Assembly (NCBI GenBank): GCA_928722015.1
Contig: CAKMWI010000011.1
Coordinates: 124,001 to 188,000 of the forward strand
Length of the DNA: 64,000 nucleotides
Direction: 5' to 3'
Origin: Candidatus Gastranaerophilales bacterium
GTDB lineage: Bacteria > Cyanobacteriota > Vampirovibrionia > Gastranaerophilales > Gastranaerophilaceae
The stretch's first letter is position 1, and every line of letters starts with the position of its first letter. A program made the translations under genes and the position numbers. A model generated the notes under the pieces. That model made no database searches. It saw only the letters and a list, made by a program, of their open reading frames with translations, and was not told the DNA's origin. Below, in pieces: positions 45,030-54,197 of this stretch.

Positions 45030-46049
45030 TTATGAGCCAAAGTAATTGATTAAACCATCATGAATTTTTTCATTTTTACATAATTTCTTGAGTTTAGAAA
45101 TTGCTCTATTCTCAATCTGGCGAATACGCTCTCTTGAAACACCATACTGAGAACCAATTTCATCCAATGTTTTTTTCATCCCGTTATTATCCAAACCATA
45201 ACGTAAAATCAAAACATCTCTTTCTTTCTGACTCAATTGATTGAGAATTTTTCTTATATCTTCTAACAAGTTTTCTTGAGAAACTTTACCATCCGGAGTT
45301 ATTGTTGAATTATCAACTATAAAATCAGAAATTTTTGAAGAATCATCATCTGATGTTGCAGGAGTGTCCATACTCACAGTTGATTGTGCAGATTTTATAA
45401 TTGCAGTGAGCTTAGAAACCGGAAGTCCTAATCTATATGCAATTTCCTGCTTTGTAGGAGGATGACCCAATTCTGTAGTTAAATCAATAGTTGCACGTCT
45501 AATTTTACCAATAGAATCTATCATGTGTATTGGTAATCTGATAATACGTGCTTTATCAGCTATTGCTCGAGTAATTGATTGTTGAATCCACCATGTAGCA
45601 TAAGTTGAAAACTTGTACCCTTTTTTATAATCAAAACGGCCGGCAGCCTTTATCAGACCGACATTTCCCTCCTGTATCAAATCAAGAAAAGAAAGCCCTC
45701 TTCCTATATACTTTTTTGCAATACTTACAACAAGTCTTAAATTAGCATTAACAAGAACGTCTTTAGCAAATTCATCATGCTGCTCTTGAATTTTCTTCGC
45801 CAATTCAAGCTCTTCTTCTGATGATAATAACGGAATCTTTCCAATTTGTCGTAAATATATTTTTACACTATCATCCGAATTAACAGAAATTAAACTCTCC
45901 TGAACTTTAGGATCTTCTACAGATTTTAAAACATCCTCCCCATCTTCTACTTCGTTTTCGGATTCTAATTCCTGTAATTTTTTAAAATCAACATCTTCAT
46001 CAGATATATCACTAGTTATTATTCCTAAATGTTCAAATTCTTTTACCAC
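45030..46049 (-). CDS. sigA: RNA polymerase primary-type sigma factor
   Basis: A 339-residue sigma-70 family factor. Region 1.2 has SVKIYLRQIGKIPLL. Region 2 has NLRLVVSIAKKYIGRGLSFLDLIQEGN and FSTYATWWIQQSITRAI. Region 3 has RATIDLTTELGHPPT. Region 4 has VLILRYGLDNNG and GVSRERIRQIENRAISKL. It lacks the long region 1.1 of E. coli RpoD and has the compact size typical of cyanobacterial group 1 and 2 sigmas. The start is a GTG with a GGAG ribosome site 9 bases upstream. It is last in a leftward row after nadA and the SpoU methyltransferase. If another sigma with the same region 4 exists elsewhere, this one may be group 2. Confidence 0.92.
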   Translation of the reverse strand: MVKEFEHLGIITSDISDEDVDFKKLQELESENEVEDGEDVLKSVEDPKVQESLISVNSDDSVKIYLRQIGKIPLLSSEEELELAKKIQEQHDEFAKDVLVNANLRLVVSIAKKYIGRGLSFLDLIQEGNVGLIKAAGRFDYKKGYKFSTYATWWIQQSITRAIADKARIIRLPIHMIDSIGKIRRATIDLTTELGHPPTKQEIAYRLGLPVSKLTAIIKSAQSTVSMDTPATSDDDSSKISDFIVDNSTITPDGKVSQENLLEDIRKILNQLSQKERDVLILRYGLDNNGMKKTLDEIGSQYGVSRERIRQIENRAISKLKKLCKNEKIHDGLINYFGS

Positions 46050-46118
46050 AATATAGCTCCAATCTTACACTTATAATATAACTAAGAATTTATTTTGGGG
46101 TCATACGGTTGTATTATT

Positions 46119-46868
46119 TTAGGATTTATTCACCAATTTTTGCCGAAGAGTTTCAAATATAATAGCACTTAACGCATTTGAGACATTCAAAGAATTAAAA
46201 CTATTTTGCATTGGAATCTTTACAATAAAATCAGATGCCTTTAAAAGAGATTTAGAAACTCCTGCATGTTCAGCCCCCATAATAATCGCAAAGTTCATAT
46301 CATTGTATTTAATATCATAATAATTATCTTTTGCACTTGCATCAGTTGCAATTATCCACCAGTTGCTATCTTTTAGTTTCTGAATTGCGTTAACTAGGCT
46401 ATTGACCTTTATAATAGGAATGTGATTAATAGCTCCGGCACTGGTTTTCTCAACAATAGAATTAACTTGAACATTTCTTCTTGAAGGAATAATTATTCCA
46501 TCAACTCCAGCACAAACACAAGTTCTTATAATCGCGCCTAAATTATGTGAATCTTCTACTCCATCTAAAATCACAAGTGATGAATATGTATGATTACAAG
46601 ATTCAATAAAATCATCCAAGTCCACATATTTAATAGGCGAAATTTGTGCAATAATTCCTTGATGATTAAACTCCGCATAAGGTTGAAATTTCTCTTTCGC
46701 AACAAATTGAAAAACCACTCCGTTTTTTTGAGCCAATTCTTTAATTTTATTAATTTTCACATCAGAGTGAATATTTTTAGAAATTAAAATTTTGTTAATT
46801 TCACGATTATTTGCAATCAATGCTTCCAATACGGAGTTTTTACCATAAATTATTTCAGGATTTTCCAT
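46119..46868 (-). CDS. rlmB: TrmH/SpoU-family RNA 2'-O-methyltransferase (RlmB-like)
   Basis: A 249-residue SPOUT methyltransferase. The N-terminal substrate-binding domain starts IIYGKNSVLEALIAN. The knotted catalytic domain has LDGVEDSHNLGAIIRTC, IIMGAEHAGVS and IPMQNSFNSLNVSNALS. This is the layout of RlmB, which methylates the 2'-OH of G2251 of 23S rRNA, though other TrmH-family tRNA methylases look alike. The stop codons and start positions place it 2 bases from nadA and 69 bases from sigA, on the same strand. Confidence 0.9.
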   Translation of the reverse strand: MENPEIIYGKNSVLEALIANNREINKILISKNIHSDVKINKIKELAQKNGVVFQFVAKEKFQPYAEFNHQGIIAQISPIKYVDLDDFIESCNHTYSSLVILDGVEDSHNLGAIIRTCVCAGVDGIIIPSRRNVQVNSIVEKTSAGAINHIPIIKVNSLVNAIQKLKDSNWWIIATDASAKDNYYDIKYNDMNFAIIMGAEHAGVSKSLLKASDFIVKIPMQNSFNSLNVSNALSAIIFETLRQKLVNKS

Positions 46869-46870
46869 AT

Positions 46871-47779
46871 CTACTTTGAAACCTCTAACATTTTATCTAT
46901 ACACCTTACTGCTTTTTGTGCAATCACTTTATCAACAAAAATTTCATTTGTCTCATTTTCCAAAACTTCATAAATATCAACTAAAGATGTCATTTTCATA
47001 TTCGGGCAAACTATATTTTCCTTTACAGGAATAAACTCTTTATCAGGGAAATCTCGTATTAACCTATCTGTAACTCCCTGTTCTGTTGCAATAATAAAAG
47101 ATTTATTATTACTTTCTTTTGCAAATTTCATAATCCCTGTAGTACTGCCTACATAATCTGCAATCTCAGAAACTGAAGTATGACATTCCGGATGAGCCAA
47201 AACTAAAGCTTCAGAATGTTCTTTACGTGCTTTTTCTATATCTTCAGGTCTGATTTTAAGATGTGTAGGACAAAAACCAGGATATGTTATAACCTCAACA
47301 TTTCCAAGCTGTTTTTCAACCCATTTTCCCAAATATGTATCAGGCAAAAATAATATCTTATCAGCGCCTAAACTTTTCACAATCTTTACTGCATTTGAAC
47401 TGGTACAACACATATCGCATTCAGACTTTACCTCAGCAGTCGAATTCACATAACAAACAACCGGAATTCCCGGATAATTGGATTTAAATTCTTTAAGCTG
47501 CCTAAAAGTAATCATATCAGCCATCCTGCATCCAGCTTCAATTTGCGGGAGTAAAACTTTCTTGTCAGGTGATAACAATTTTGCAGTCTGCGCCATAAAA
47601 TATACCCCTGCAAAAACAATTATATCTGCGTCTGTTTTTGAAGCAACTTGGCTCAAATACAATGAATCACCAACATAATCAGCAACTAAATCAACTTCTA
47701 CAGGCTGATAACAATGTGCTAAAACCACTGCATTTTTTCTTTTTTTTAAATCTTTAATCTTCTCAATTATTTCTTCCAT
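46871..47779 (-). CDS. nadA: Quinolinate synthase A
   Basis: About 302 residues from the ATG at 47779 (MEEIIEKIKDLKKRKNAVVL), the normal NadA length. It condenses iminoaspartate with dihydroxyacetone phosphate to make quinolinate for NAD, using a 4Fe-4S cluster. The motifs are LAHCYQPVEVDLVADYVGDS, FAGVYFMAQTAKLLSP and VCYVNSTAEVKSECDMCCTS. HPECHTSV and IVCPNMKMT hold the cluster Cys residues. An upstream extension of the frame to 47977 would run into the promoter region of the divergent pilus gene and adds a hydrophobic stretch absent from NadA; I reject it. GGAGG lies 14 bases before the chosen ATG, rather far. Confidence 0.94.
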   Translation of the reverse strand: MEEIIEKIKDLKKRKNAVVLAHCYQPVEVDLVADYVGDSLYLSQVASKTDADIIVFAGVYFMAQTAKLLSPDKKVLLPQIEAGCRMADMITFRQLKEFKSNYPGIPVVCYVNSTAEVKSECDMCCTSSNAVKIVKSLGADKILFLPDTYLGKWVEKQLGNVEVITYPGFCPTHLKIRPEDIEKARKEHSEALVLAHPECHTSVSEIADYVGSTTGIMKFAKESNNKSFIIATEQGVTDRLIRDFPDKEFIPVKENIVCPNMKMTSLVDIYEVLENETNEIFVDKVIAQKAVRCIDKMLEVSK

Positions 47780-47889
47780 AAAAAATAAATAATCCTCCGT
47801 TTGGTGTAAATTTATGTTAAGATTTTTCCATTTGTAAAATATATTGTATAATAAAAATAAGATTATAGTAAGAAGAGTAAAAGGTAAAT

Positions 47890-49659
47890 ATGGCAAATTT
47901 TTTAGAAAGCTTGGGAATGGGTGGAGGAATTGATGTCCATATTTCTGTATCACCTGCGTGTGGATTGGAAATGACATCGCTAGATAATCACGGAAATGTT
48001 AAAGCTTACGCTCAAGTCCCTCTTGAATATAATGAAGCACAAAGAGAAGTTGCAAACTATGATGAGCTGAAAGCCGGTATAGAAACCCTGTTTCAGACAA
48101 GAAACATTAACCCTAAAAAGGCAAATGTATACTTAAGTTTACCAACTGTATGGTTTGGATTAAAAGAAGGTTTACCATTATTACTGGATGATAATGCAAT
48201 TACTAATATCGTTATCGGTGAATTGGAACAAACCTACGTATTCAAACGTAAAGAACCTATTCCTTATTGGTTTGATGCCTTAGCTTCAACAAATTCAGAC
48301 TCCAGAAGTGTATTTTACAGTGCAGTTCAGGCCGATGTAATTGAAACAATAAAAAGTATTCTTGGAGAAATGGGTTCTACACTTGTAGGTGTTGATTGTT
48401 CTCTATTTTCATATTTAAAAGGTCTATTTGTAACAGGCATTGCCGCAGAACAAATGAATAACGATGGAAACTCCTGGAGTTTAATGATTATAAATAACAG
48501 CGGTTTCCAAATGTTAGGCATGCAAGGGAAAAAAATACTTGAATACTACGAAGAACCATTACCAATAAAATCTTACGAAGGAGAAGAAATTTATGCAGCT
48601 ATAGAAAATGCCGCACAAATTGCTCTGATGAGTTCACCTTCAAGTTCTTTGATTGTAATATCAGAAACAGATTTAGTTTCTGCTGAAATATTAGGAAAAA
48701 GATTACAATTTGGCGGAACAATAATTCCGGTTGAAGATAACCAATTCAGAAAAGAACCATTGATGGAAATGAGCTTGAACATTGTTCCTGAAGATCAACT
48801 AAAAGTTTCTCTCCACTCAATAGGTGCAACTGCTCCTGAAGGAATTTTACCTGTAACCGTAAACTTTTTAGCAGCAGCAGGCCAGAAAGCCGTAAAAAAT
48901 GATGTTGTTGAAATACCACTTGGCGGCGGTAAGATTATAAAATTAACCTCCACAAAAGCCACAATCCTTGCATTACTACTATTGATAGTAGTTTTAGGAC
49001 CACTTGGCGGAGTATTTTTACTTACATCAAAAGTTTATACAGATGCCCAGAATAAAAGTGCTGAACTGGATGCACAAATTACAACATTGGATGAACAACT
49101 TAAACAATATGAATCTAAAGATGGTAAGCCACAATTTGATCCTATCGCAGAGATAGAAAAAGTATTAAAACAAAATAGAACAAAAATTATGGCATACGCA
49201 GCATTAGGCGAATCAATTCCAAAGAATCTTTATCTTACATACTTTATGACAGGTGAAGATGGAACAATTGATATTAAAGGATGCGCTGATTCTGTTGAAG
49301 ATGTCTATGTATTCTTCAAAAATATAAAAGACTCTCTTGTTGAATCAAAACTACGTCTTAATAAACTTGATTTAAAATCAGGCTCATTAGATACAGTAGT
49401 TAACAGTACCGTATCAACAATCGATAATGCTCCATACGTTTTTGAGATAACAAATATGAGCGAGGCTCAATTAAAAACATTTATGGATAAATTGATGGGA
49501 AAAGAAACTAAATCTTCATCTTCAAGTAGTACTGCATCAAAAGATTCATCTTCTGATTCTTCACAAAGTAGTACCTCTACAGATTCAACAAATTCTGCAG
49601 GCTCAAGTTCGAGTTCATCAACAACAGATGCAGCCGCAACACCTGCAACTAATCAATAA
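47890..49659 (+). CDS. PilM-PilN fusion protein with Ser-rich tail
   Basis: A 589-residue protein joining two type IV pilus alignment-complex parts. Residues 1-345 have the actin-like PilM fold order (GIDVHISVSPACGLEM, then LEQTYVFKRKEPIPYW, VFYSAVQADVIETI and GSTLVGVDCSLFSYL). The usual GSSSIKAV phosphate loop is degenerate (HISVSPACGLEM). Residues about 362-385 form one membrane helix. A coiled-coil stretch (NKSAELDAQITTLDEQLKQY) and a PilN-like domain follow (LRLNKLDLKSGS). The last 60 residues are Ser/Thr-rich. PilM normally sits in the cytoplasm bound to the N-terminus of PilN, so fusion keeps that contact. The PilO gene follows 27 bases on. Confidence 0.75.
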   Translation: MANFLESLGMGGGIDVHISVSPACGLEMTSLDNHGNVKAYAQVPLEYNEAQREVANYDELKAGIETLFQTRNINPKKANVYLSLPTVWFGLKEGLPLLLDDNAITNIVIGELEQTYVFKRKEPIPYWFDALASTNSDSRSVFYSAVQADVIETIKSILGEMGSTLVGVDCSLFSYLKGLFVTGIAAEQMNNDGNSWSLMIINNSGFQMLGMQGKKILEYYEEPLPIKSYEGEEIYAAIENAAQIALMSSPSSSLIVISETDLVSAEILGKRLQFGGTIIPVEDNQFRKEPLMEMSLNIVPEDQLKVSLHSIGATAPEGILPVTVNFLAAAGQKAVKNDVVEIPLGGGKIIKLTSTKATILALLLLIVVLGPLGGVFLLTSKVYTDAQNKSAELDAQITTLDEQLKQYESKDGKPQFDPIAEIEKVLKQNRTKIMAYAALGESIPKNLYLTYFMTGEDGTIDIKGCADSVEDVYVFFKNIKDSLVESKLRLNKLDLKSGSLDTVVNSTVSTIDNAPYVFEITNMSEAQLKTFMDKLMGKETKSSSSSSTASKDSSSDSSQSSTSTDSTNSAGSSSSSSTTDAAATPATNQ

Positions 49660-49686
49660 TAATTTAATTTAAAAGGAATTAAATGC

Positions 49687-50274
49687 ATGGATAACGAAAA
49701 AATAAAACAATTTATTGTACCAATATTGCTACTGATTGTTACTGCAGTTGGTTTAGTAATGCTTTCAACTAAAGTTGTTGATAATGTAAGAAATTACATG
49801 GCAATAAAAACTGAAATTGAAACAAAAACTGCATCCATTCAAGAAAAACAAGCAAAATTGGATGAATATAAAAGAAAAGAAGAAGAACAGAAAGCAAAAG
49901 AAAAACAAAATGCAACCAGCGGAAAACCTTTTTACAAACCTGTTATGGAAGGTTTAGATACAGAAGCTGTAATTGCAGGCGAATTTGCAGAAGTTCTTCA
50001 ACTTGTGCGAGCTAATAAAATTAAAGTAAGATCAATAAAATATGACTATGATCCATCAGATGATGCTTTCGTACAAGGTGCAGGTACAGAATATAATGTT
50101 GCAAGATTAAATATGGAAATGATTGGAAACTATTCTAATTATGATAATTTCCTCAAAGAAATGTATAAACACGAACATTTCCTTGATTTACAATCTGTTG
50201 AAATCGTTCCATATAAAAAGAATAAAAGAATTTTACTTATCAATTTCAAAGTAAAATTATATGCAAAAAAATAG
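49687..50274 (+). CDS. PilO-like pilus inner-membrane protein
   Basis: A 195-residue single-pass protein: a short cytoplasmic end, a membrane helix (IVPILLLIVTAVGLVMLS, 9-26), a coiled coil (YMAIKTEIETKTASIQEKQAKLDEYKRKEEEQKAKEK in part) and a C-terminal domain with LNMEMIGNYSNYDNFLKEMY. This matches the PilO/GspM ferredoxin-like fold. It would bind PilN and PilP in the periplasm. It follows the PilM-PilN fusion by 27 bases with an AAGGAA ribosome site, so the two genes form the whole visible module; pilP and pilQ are not here. A terminator follows. Confidence 0.78.
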   Translation: MDNEKIKQFIVPILLLIVTAVGLVMLSTKVVDNVRNYMAIKTEIETKTASIQEKQAKLDEYKRKEEEQKAKEKQNATSGKPFYKPVMEGLDTEAVIAGEFAEVLQLVRANKIKVRSIKYDYDPSDDAFVQGAGTEYNVARLNMEMIGNYSNYDNFLKEMYKHEHFLDLQSVEIVPYKKNKRILLINFKVKLYAKK

Positions 50275-50291
50275 ATATATAAATCGCAAAT

Positions 50292-50324
50292 AAAAAAAAT
50301 TCTCTTAATAAGAGAATTTTTTTT
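50292..50324. terminator. Bidirectional terminator after the pilus genes
   Basis: A 15-bp stem (50292-50306 with 50310-50324) has an AAT loop, with A8 on the left and T8 on the right arm. It serves the rightward PilO gene and may also serve the leftward radical SAM gene ending at 50346. Confidence 0.9.
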
Positions 50325-50345
50325 TATAAATTTATAAATTAGAAA

Positions 50346-51203
50346 TTATTCAAATTGAGAGAAATCAATTCCAAATATTTGCTTTTTAGATTTTACACAT
50401 GTTGTACAATATCCGGTTTCTAATGAGCATTTTTTTGTATAATCCTTAAAGCTGCTCCCGCATCGACCTCTATAATCGTTTGCTAAAAACGGACAAGTAT
50501 AAATACCTTGAGATGTTAATATTCTACCGTATTCACAGTCAAATTTACCATTAACATCAGCAATTTCACCATCAAATTTTCCATTTTTATCATACCATTC
50601 ACAAATATTGAGATTCGAAAAATCTAAATCGAAATTACAATTAGCAAAAACATTTCTAAAACCTTCAAGCAATTCTGCAGGTTTTTCATTATAATAATTT
50701 GTAACTTGAATAATAGGATTAAAATTATACTTTATCAAATGTTTTATTGCAAATACAGCCTGTCGGAAAGCACCTCTATATCTTATATCATCATTTCTCA
50801 CTTCGTCATAATGATCTATACTTATTTTAAAAATAATTTCATTTGAACTTTCATCTTCAACTTTTTTAAGAAATCTTGCTTTTTTCTCATTAATAAAAGA
50901 ACCATTTGTACAGATGCACACATTAGAACGTTTTAAACACAATCTTAATATAGCATTAAAATCAGGGTGTGTCATGGGTTCTGCACCTGTCAAATAGATA
51001 CATTCAATAGGCTCAGAAACAGTATCATTTAGAGCTTGTTTAATAATATCAATATCAATAAAATCTTCGACCTTCTTATATTGTAAAAACTCTATATAAC
51101 AATGATGACAATGCTGATTACAACATTTTGCAGTTAATTCTATAAACAGATTATTTAAAGCCTTCATATTAATAATTTCTGATTGATAAATATTGCTTTT
51201 CAT
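50346..51203 (-). CDS. Radical SAM protein with a Cys-rich C-terminus
   Basis: A 285-residue radical SAM enzyme. The cluster motif is C28-x3-C32-x2-C35 (CCNQHCHHC, residues 27-35), and ECIYLTGAEPMTHPDF is the SAM-binding GGE-like element. The C-terminal part has a run of Cys residues (CPFLANDYRGRCGSS, then KKCSLETGYCTTCVK), which resembles a SPASM-type auxiliary cluster domain. Substrate is unknown; relatives modify peptides, sugars or cofactors. It diverges from an HMGL-type aldolase gene starting 112 bases away, and both share the intergenic region. The Met at 14 would be a second possible start. Confidence 0.85.
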   Translation of the reverse strand: MKSNIYQSEIINMKALNNLFIELTAKCCNQHCHHCYIEFLQYKKVEDFIDIDIIKQALNDTVSEPIECIYLTGAEPMTHPDFNAILRLCLKRSNVCICTNGSFINEKKARFLKKVEDESSNEIIFKISIDHYDEVRNDDIRYRGAFRQAVFAIKHLIKYNFNPIIQVTNYYNEKPAELLEGFRNVFANCNFDLDFSNLNICEWYDKNGKFDGEIADVNGKFDCEYGRILTSQGIYTCPFLANDYRGRCGSSFKDYTKKCSLETGYCTTCVKSKKQIFGIDFSQFE

Positions 51204-51315
51204 AAATAAACTCCTCTCAACTAAAAACCATGTTATACATCAAAATTTTAAAAAAAATCACCTGCCAAGGTATATAATCTAAGCCATAAATAGTTATTCA
51301 TGATAAAATACACGT

Positions 51316-52086
51316 ATGATTAAGATATTAGACTGTACTACAAGAGACGGCGGACACACAACTAATTGGAATTTTGAAAAATATTTTGTACAAGAATTAA
51401 TTAAGTGTCAAAATAAATCAAATATTTCATTCTATGAAATAGGCTATCGAAATCACTTTGATAATGCAAACAAAGGAACTTTTTATAACTGCAGCCCTGA
51501 ATTTTTGGAACAATATTACAAAATAAAAGGAAAAATTCAATTAGGAGTTATGACCGATACAAAAAGATTCTCCATTAAGGATTTTCCAGGACAAGAGAAC
51601 GATTATATTGATTTTATAAGAATAGCGTGCCATCCTGATAAAATTAAAGAAACGCTTAGTATTGCAGAAAATCTTTATGACAAAGGATATGAAATATTTG
51701 TACAACTTATGGATATATCTAATATTGATAATTTCGGATATAAAATATTAGAAAAATGGACCTGTAAAAACATCTTAAAATCCTTATACTGCGCAGATTC
51801 TTATGGAATTATAACACCATTAGACCTTGAAAAAACATTTATAAAACTAAAAACCGCAGATTATCAAAACATCAGTTTTCATGGGCATAATAATAGCAAT
51901 CTGGCACTTAAAAACAGCTTAACAGCAATAAAACTCGGTGCATATTCAGTAGACATAACACTCAACGGTATAGGACGAGGCGGCGGTAATTTGAATGCTG
52001 CAGAATTATTAAACATTTTAAACAACTTCAGCGCAAAACATTACAATCAACTATCAGAAGAATATGCTGAAATTTTCAAAGAATAA
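51316..52086 (+). CDS. HMGL-type aldolase, single domain
   Basis: A 256-residue DRE-TIM barrel aldolase related to the N-terminal half of the fusion at 18345-19964. IKILDCTTRDGGH carries the catalytic D-x-T-x-R-D, and the metal site is ISFHGHNNSNLA (H-x-H-N). GIGRGGGNLNAAEL matches GCGRGAGN of the other copy. It is similar to 4-hydroxy-2-oxovalerate aldolases and to aldolases of surface-polysaccharide clusters. The product is unknown. Its stop overlaps the stop of the leftward response regulator by 11 bases. The divergent radical SAM neighbour suggests a common pathway. Confidence 0.83.
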   Translation: MIKILDCTTRDGGHTTNWNFEKYFVQELIKCQNKSNISFYEIGYRNHFDNANKGTFYNCSPEFLEQYYKIKGKIQLGVMTDTKRFSIKDFPGQENDYIDFIRIACHPDKIKETLSIAENLYDKGYEIFVQLMDISNIDNFGYKILEKWTCKNILKSLYCADSYGIITPLDLEKTFIKLKTADYQNISFHGHNNSNLALKNSLTAIKLGAYSVDITLNGIGRGGGNLNAAELLNILNNFSAKHYNQLSEEYAEIFKE

Positions 52087-52468
52087 ATTGTCTGTATATT
52101 TCGGCATCAGAACTTCTGACAACAGTTTTAGGAAGATATAAAACCCCAAGATTCTCAGCAATCCTTTTGATTGACGGAGATGCCGAAACTATAACAATTT
52201 TTGAATTTTTATACTCCTTATAAGTTTTAATTTGTTCAACAAACCATTGTCCAGCCAATTTTGGTAAAAAGTTATTTTCCATTTGCAAATCAGTAAAAAT
52301 TAAATCATAAGGCCGGTCAATAGAAGCTTCAATTTTAGATACCCCTTCAATAGCACAAGAAGCTGTATCAATTTCTAAATCTTCAATTCCAAGATAATTA
52401 ATATTAGTAATATGAAATCTTATCCAACCAGGAACGTCATCTACAATTAAAATTCTTTTCATAAACAT
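52076..52468 (-). CDS. Stand-alone response regulator receiver domain
   Basis: A 130-residue receiver with no output domain. Acidic pocket residues are D10 and D11 (RILIVDDVP), the phosphoacceptor is D60 (LIFTDLQME), SAS is in IVIVSASPS and the conserved Lys is in VLYLPKTV. Such single-domain regulators relay phosphate or control motility and phosphorelay partners. The orphan histidine kinase at 43689-44969 is a possible partner, without proof. A second ATG two codons in is an alternative start. Confidence 0.88.
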   Translation of the reverse strand: MFMKRILIVDDVPGWIRFHITNINYLGIEDLEIDTASCAIEGVSKIEASIDRPYDLIFTDLQMENNFLPKLAGQWFVEQIKTYKEYKNSKIVIVSASPSIKRIAENLGVLYLPKTVVRSSDAEIYRQFIL

Positions 52469-52561
52469 TATTCTACATAAAAAGGTATAAATTTTCTACC
52501 TTATCGGGGAGTATAAAAAAATAATAAAATTATCTAACCTGAATCCGAGAGGATTTAATTT

Positions 52562-53029
52562 ATGAAAATAAAAGTTTTAATACCTATTATCGGAATAATT
52601 TTAACATTTTCTGATGTATACGCACAAACACCAAAAGAAGGTATGGAGTTTTTCGGACAATATCAAACATACGCTAACAGTTATAACTCAAAATTATTAG
52701 ATATGTATTCTCCTGATGCAAAAATAATACGAGAAGTTATAACTCCTACAGGAGAAACAGAAGAAGTAATTGTACCAACAAAAAGATACTTTAAAGAATT
52801 GAAAATAGGACAAAAAACTGCTAAACTGAAAAAGTACAAAAATACATACAGAAATATTATAGCCTCCGAAATTCCAAACGGAATAAAGATAAGTGCAGAA
52901 CGCCAACCATCTAAGGAATCTTATTGGCTAAAAATGTATCAAATTGTACAACCGACAGAATCAGGACTAAAGATAACAGAAGAAATGATGCAGACAAAAG
53001 TTCAATCATTTCTCAGACATAAAAAATAA
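52562..53029 (+). CDS. Secreted protein of unknown function
   Basis: A 155-residue protein with a signal peptide (about residues 1-21, cleaved near YAQ) and a small domain opening FFGQYQTYANSYNSKLLDMY. That opening resembles a lipocalin/NTF2-like (SnoaL-type) helix, followed by DAKIIREVITPTGETEE. The assignment to that fold is tentative. A GAGAGGA ribosome site precedes the ATG. The aroC gene follows after 9 bases and so is likely cotranscribed, though no functional link is seen. Confidence 0.68.
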   Translation: MKIKVLIPIIGIILTFSDVYAQTPKEGMEFFGQYQTYANSYNSKLLDMYSPDAKIIREVITPTGETEEVIVPTKRYFKELKIGQKTAKLKKYKNTYRNIIASEIPNGIKISAERQPSKESYWLKMYQIVQPTESGLKITEEMMQTKVQSFLRHKK

Positions 53030-53038
53030 AGGTGTAAA

Positions 53039-54109
53039 ATGGAAAAATTTAGATTCTTAACAGCCGGAGAAAGCCATGGTAAATGCCTGAGCGCAATAAT
53101 TGAAGGAGTTCCTTCAGGTGTTGATATAGACATTGATTTTATAAACGAAGAATTAAAAAGACGCCAGCAAGGATATGGTCGTGGCGGTAGAATGAAAATA
53201 GAAAACGACACAATTGAAATAACTTCCGGAATAAGATTCGGCAAAAGCTTAGGTTCACCAATAACTCTTGTAATAAAAAACAGGGATTTTGAAAGCTGGA
53301 AAAAAATTATGAGTATTGCTCCGGAAGATGTTACTGATGAAAAGGCGTTTTCTACATTTAGACCAGGACATGCAGATTATGCAGGAAGCATAAAATATGC
53401 ACAAAAAGATTTAAGGAATATTTTAGAACGCTCCAGTGCAAGAAAAACAGCAATCGAAGTTGCAGTAGGAGCAATTGCAAAACTAATTTTAAAACATTTT
53501 GATATCACAGGTTCTTCTGAAATTACACAAATTGGTTCAGCATGCTGTCCGGAAAAATTTCATGAAGAAATTGATATGACCAGAGATAGAGGAGATACTA
53601 TCGGAGGCAAATTTGTTGTTTTATATAAAAATATTCCTGTAGGTTTGGGGTCTCATGTGCATTGGGATAGAGGGATAGACGGACGATTAGCACAAGCAGT
53701 TATGAGTATTCCTGCAATTAAAGTGGTTGAAATCGGAACAAACCCTTTAGGCTTTTATGGGAGTAATTATCATGATGAAATGACCTTACAAAACGGAGAA
53801 ATTGCCAGAACAACAAATAATGCCGGCGGAATAGAAGGAGGAATCACAAACGGAGAAGAACTAGTCATTTCAGCAGTTATGAAACCTATTCCTACAATGA
53901 AAAAACCGTTAAAAACAGTTGATGCTATTACACGCAAGGAAACAGAAGCTCATTTCGAAAGATCTGATGTTTGTGCTGTCGAAGCTTGTGCAGTAGTAGC
54001 TGAAGCCAGAATTGCCTGGGTTCTGGTAAATGAGATTTTGCTTAAATATGGCGGCGACAGTATAGAAGAATTAAAAAGAAACTACTATAATAATCAAACC
54101 TGTCTATAA
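53039..54109 (+). CDS. aroC: Chorismate synthase
   Basis: A 356-residue enzyme that makes chorismate from 5-enolpyruvylshikimate 3-phosphate with reduced FMN. It has all three signature regions: GESHGKCLSAIIEGVPSG at the start, RRQQGYGRGGRMKIE with TSGIRFGKSLGSPITL, and RPGHADYAGSIKY with RSSARKTA. The length is typical. It lies 9 bases behind a secreted-protein gene. It supplies aromatic amino acid synthesis and indicates prototrophy for at least this branch. Confidence 0.97.
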   Translation: MEKFRFLTAGESHGKCLSAIIEGVPSGVDIDIDFINEELKRRQQGYGRGGRMKIENDTIEITSGIRFGKSLGSPITLVIKNRDFESWKKIMSIAPEDVTDEKAFSTFRPGHADYAGSIKYAQKDLRNILERSSARKTAIEVAVGAIAKLILKHFDITGSSEITQIGSACCPEKFHEEIDMTRDRGDTIGGKFVVLYKNIPVGLGSHVHWDRGIDGRLAQAVMSIPAIKVVEIGTNPLGFYGSNYHDEMTLQNGEIARTTNNAGGIEGGITNGEELVISAVMKPIPTMKKPLKTVDAITRKETEAHFERSDVCAVEACAVVAEARIAWVLVNEILLKYGGDSIEELKRNYYNNQTCL

Positions 54110-54197
54110 CTCTAAAATTAAAAATATTTTATGAATAATAGCAATTTATTCTACTTTTCTTTTTATTTAATTTATAATTTAAAGAAAAGGAGAAAAT

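Noticed and set aside
47780..47977. N-terminal extension of nadA by 66 codons to 47977.
   Set aside because: It makes NadA abnormally long, adds a hydrophobic stretch absent from the family and overlaps the divergent pilus promoter region and first codons.
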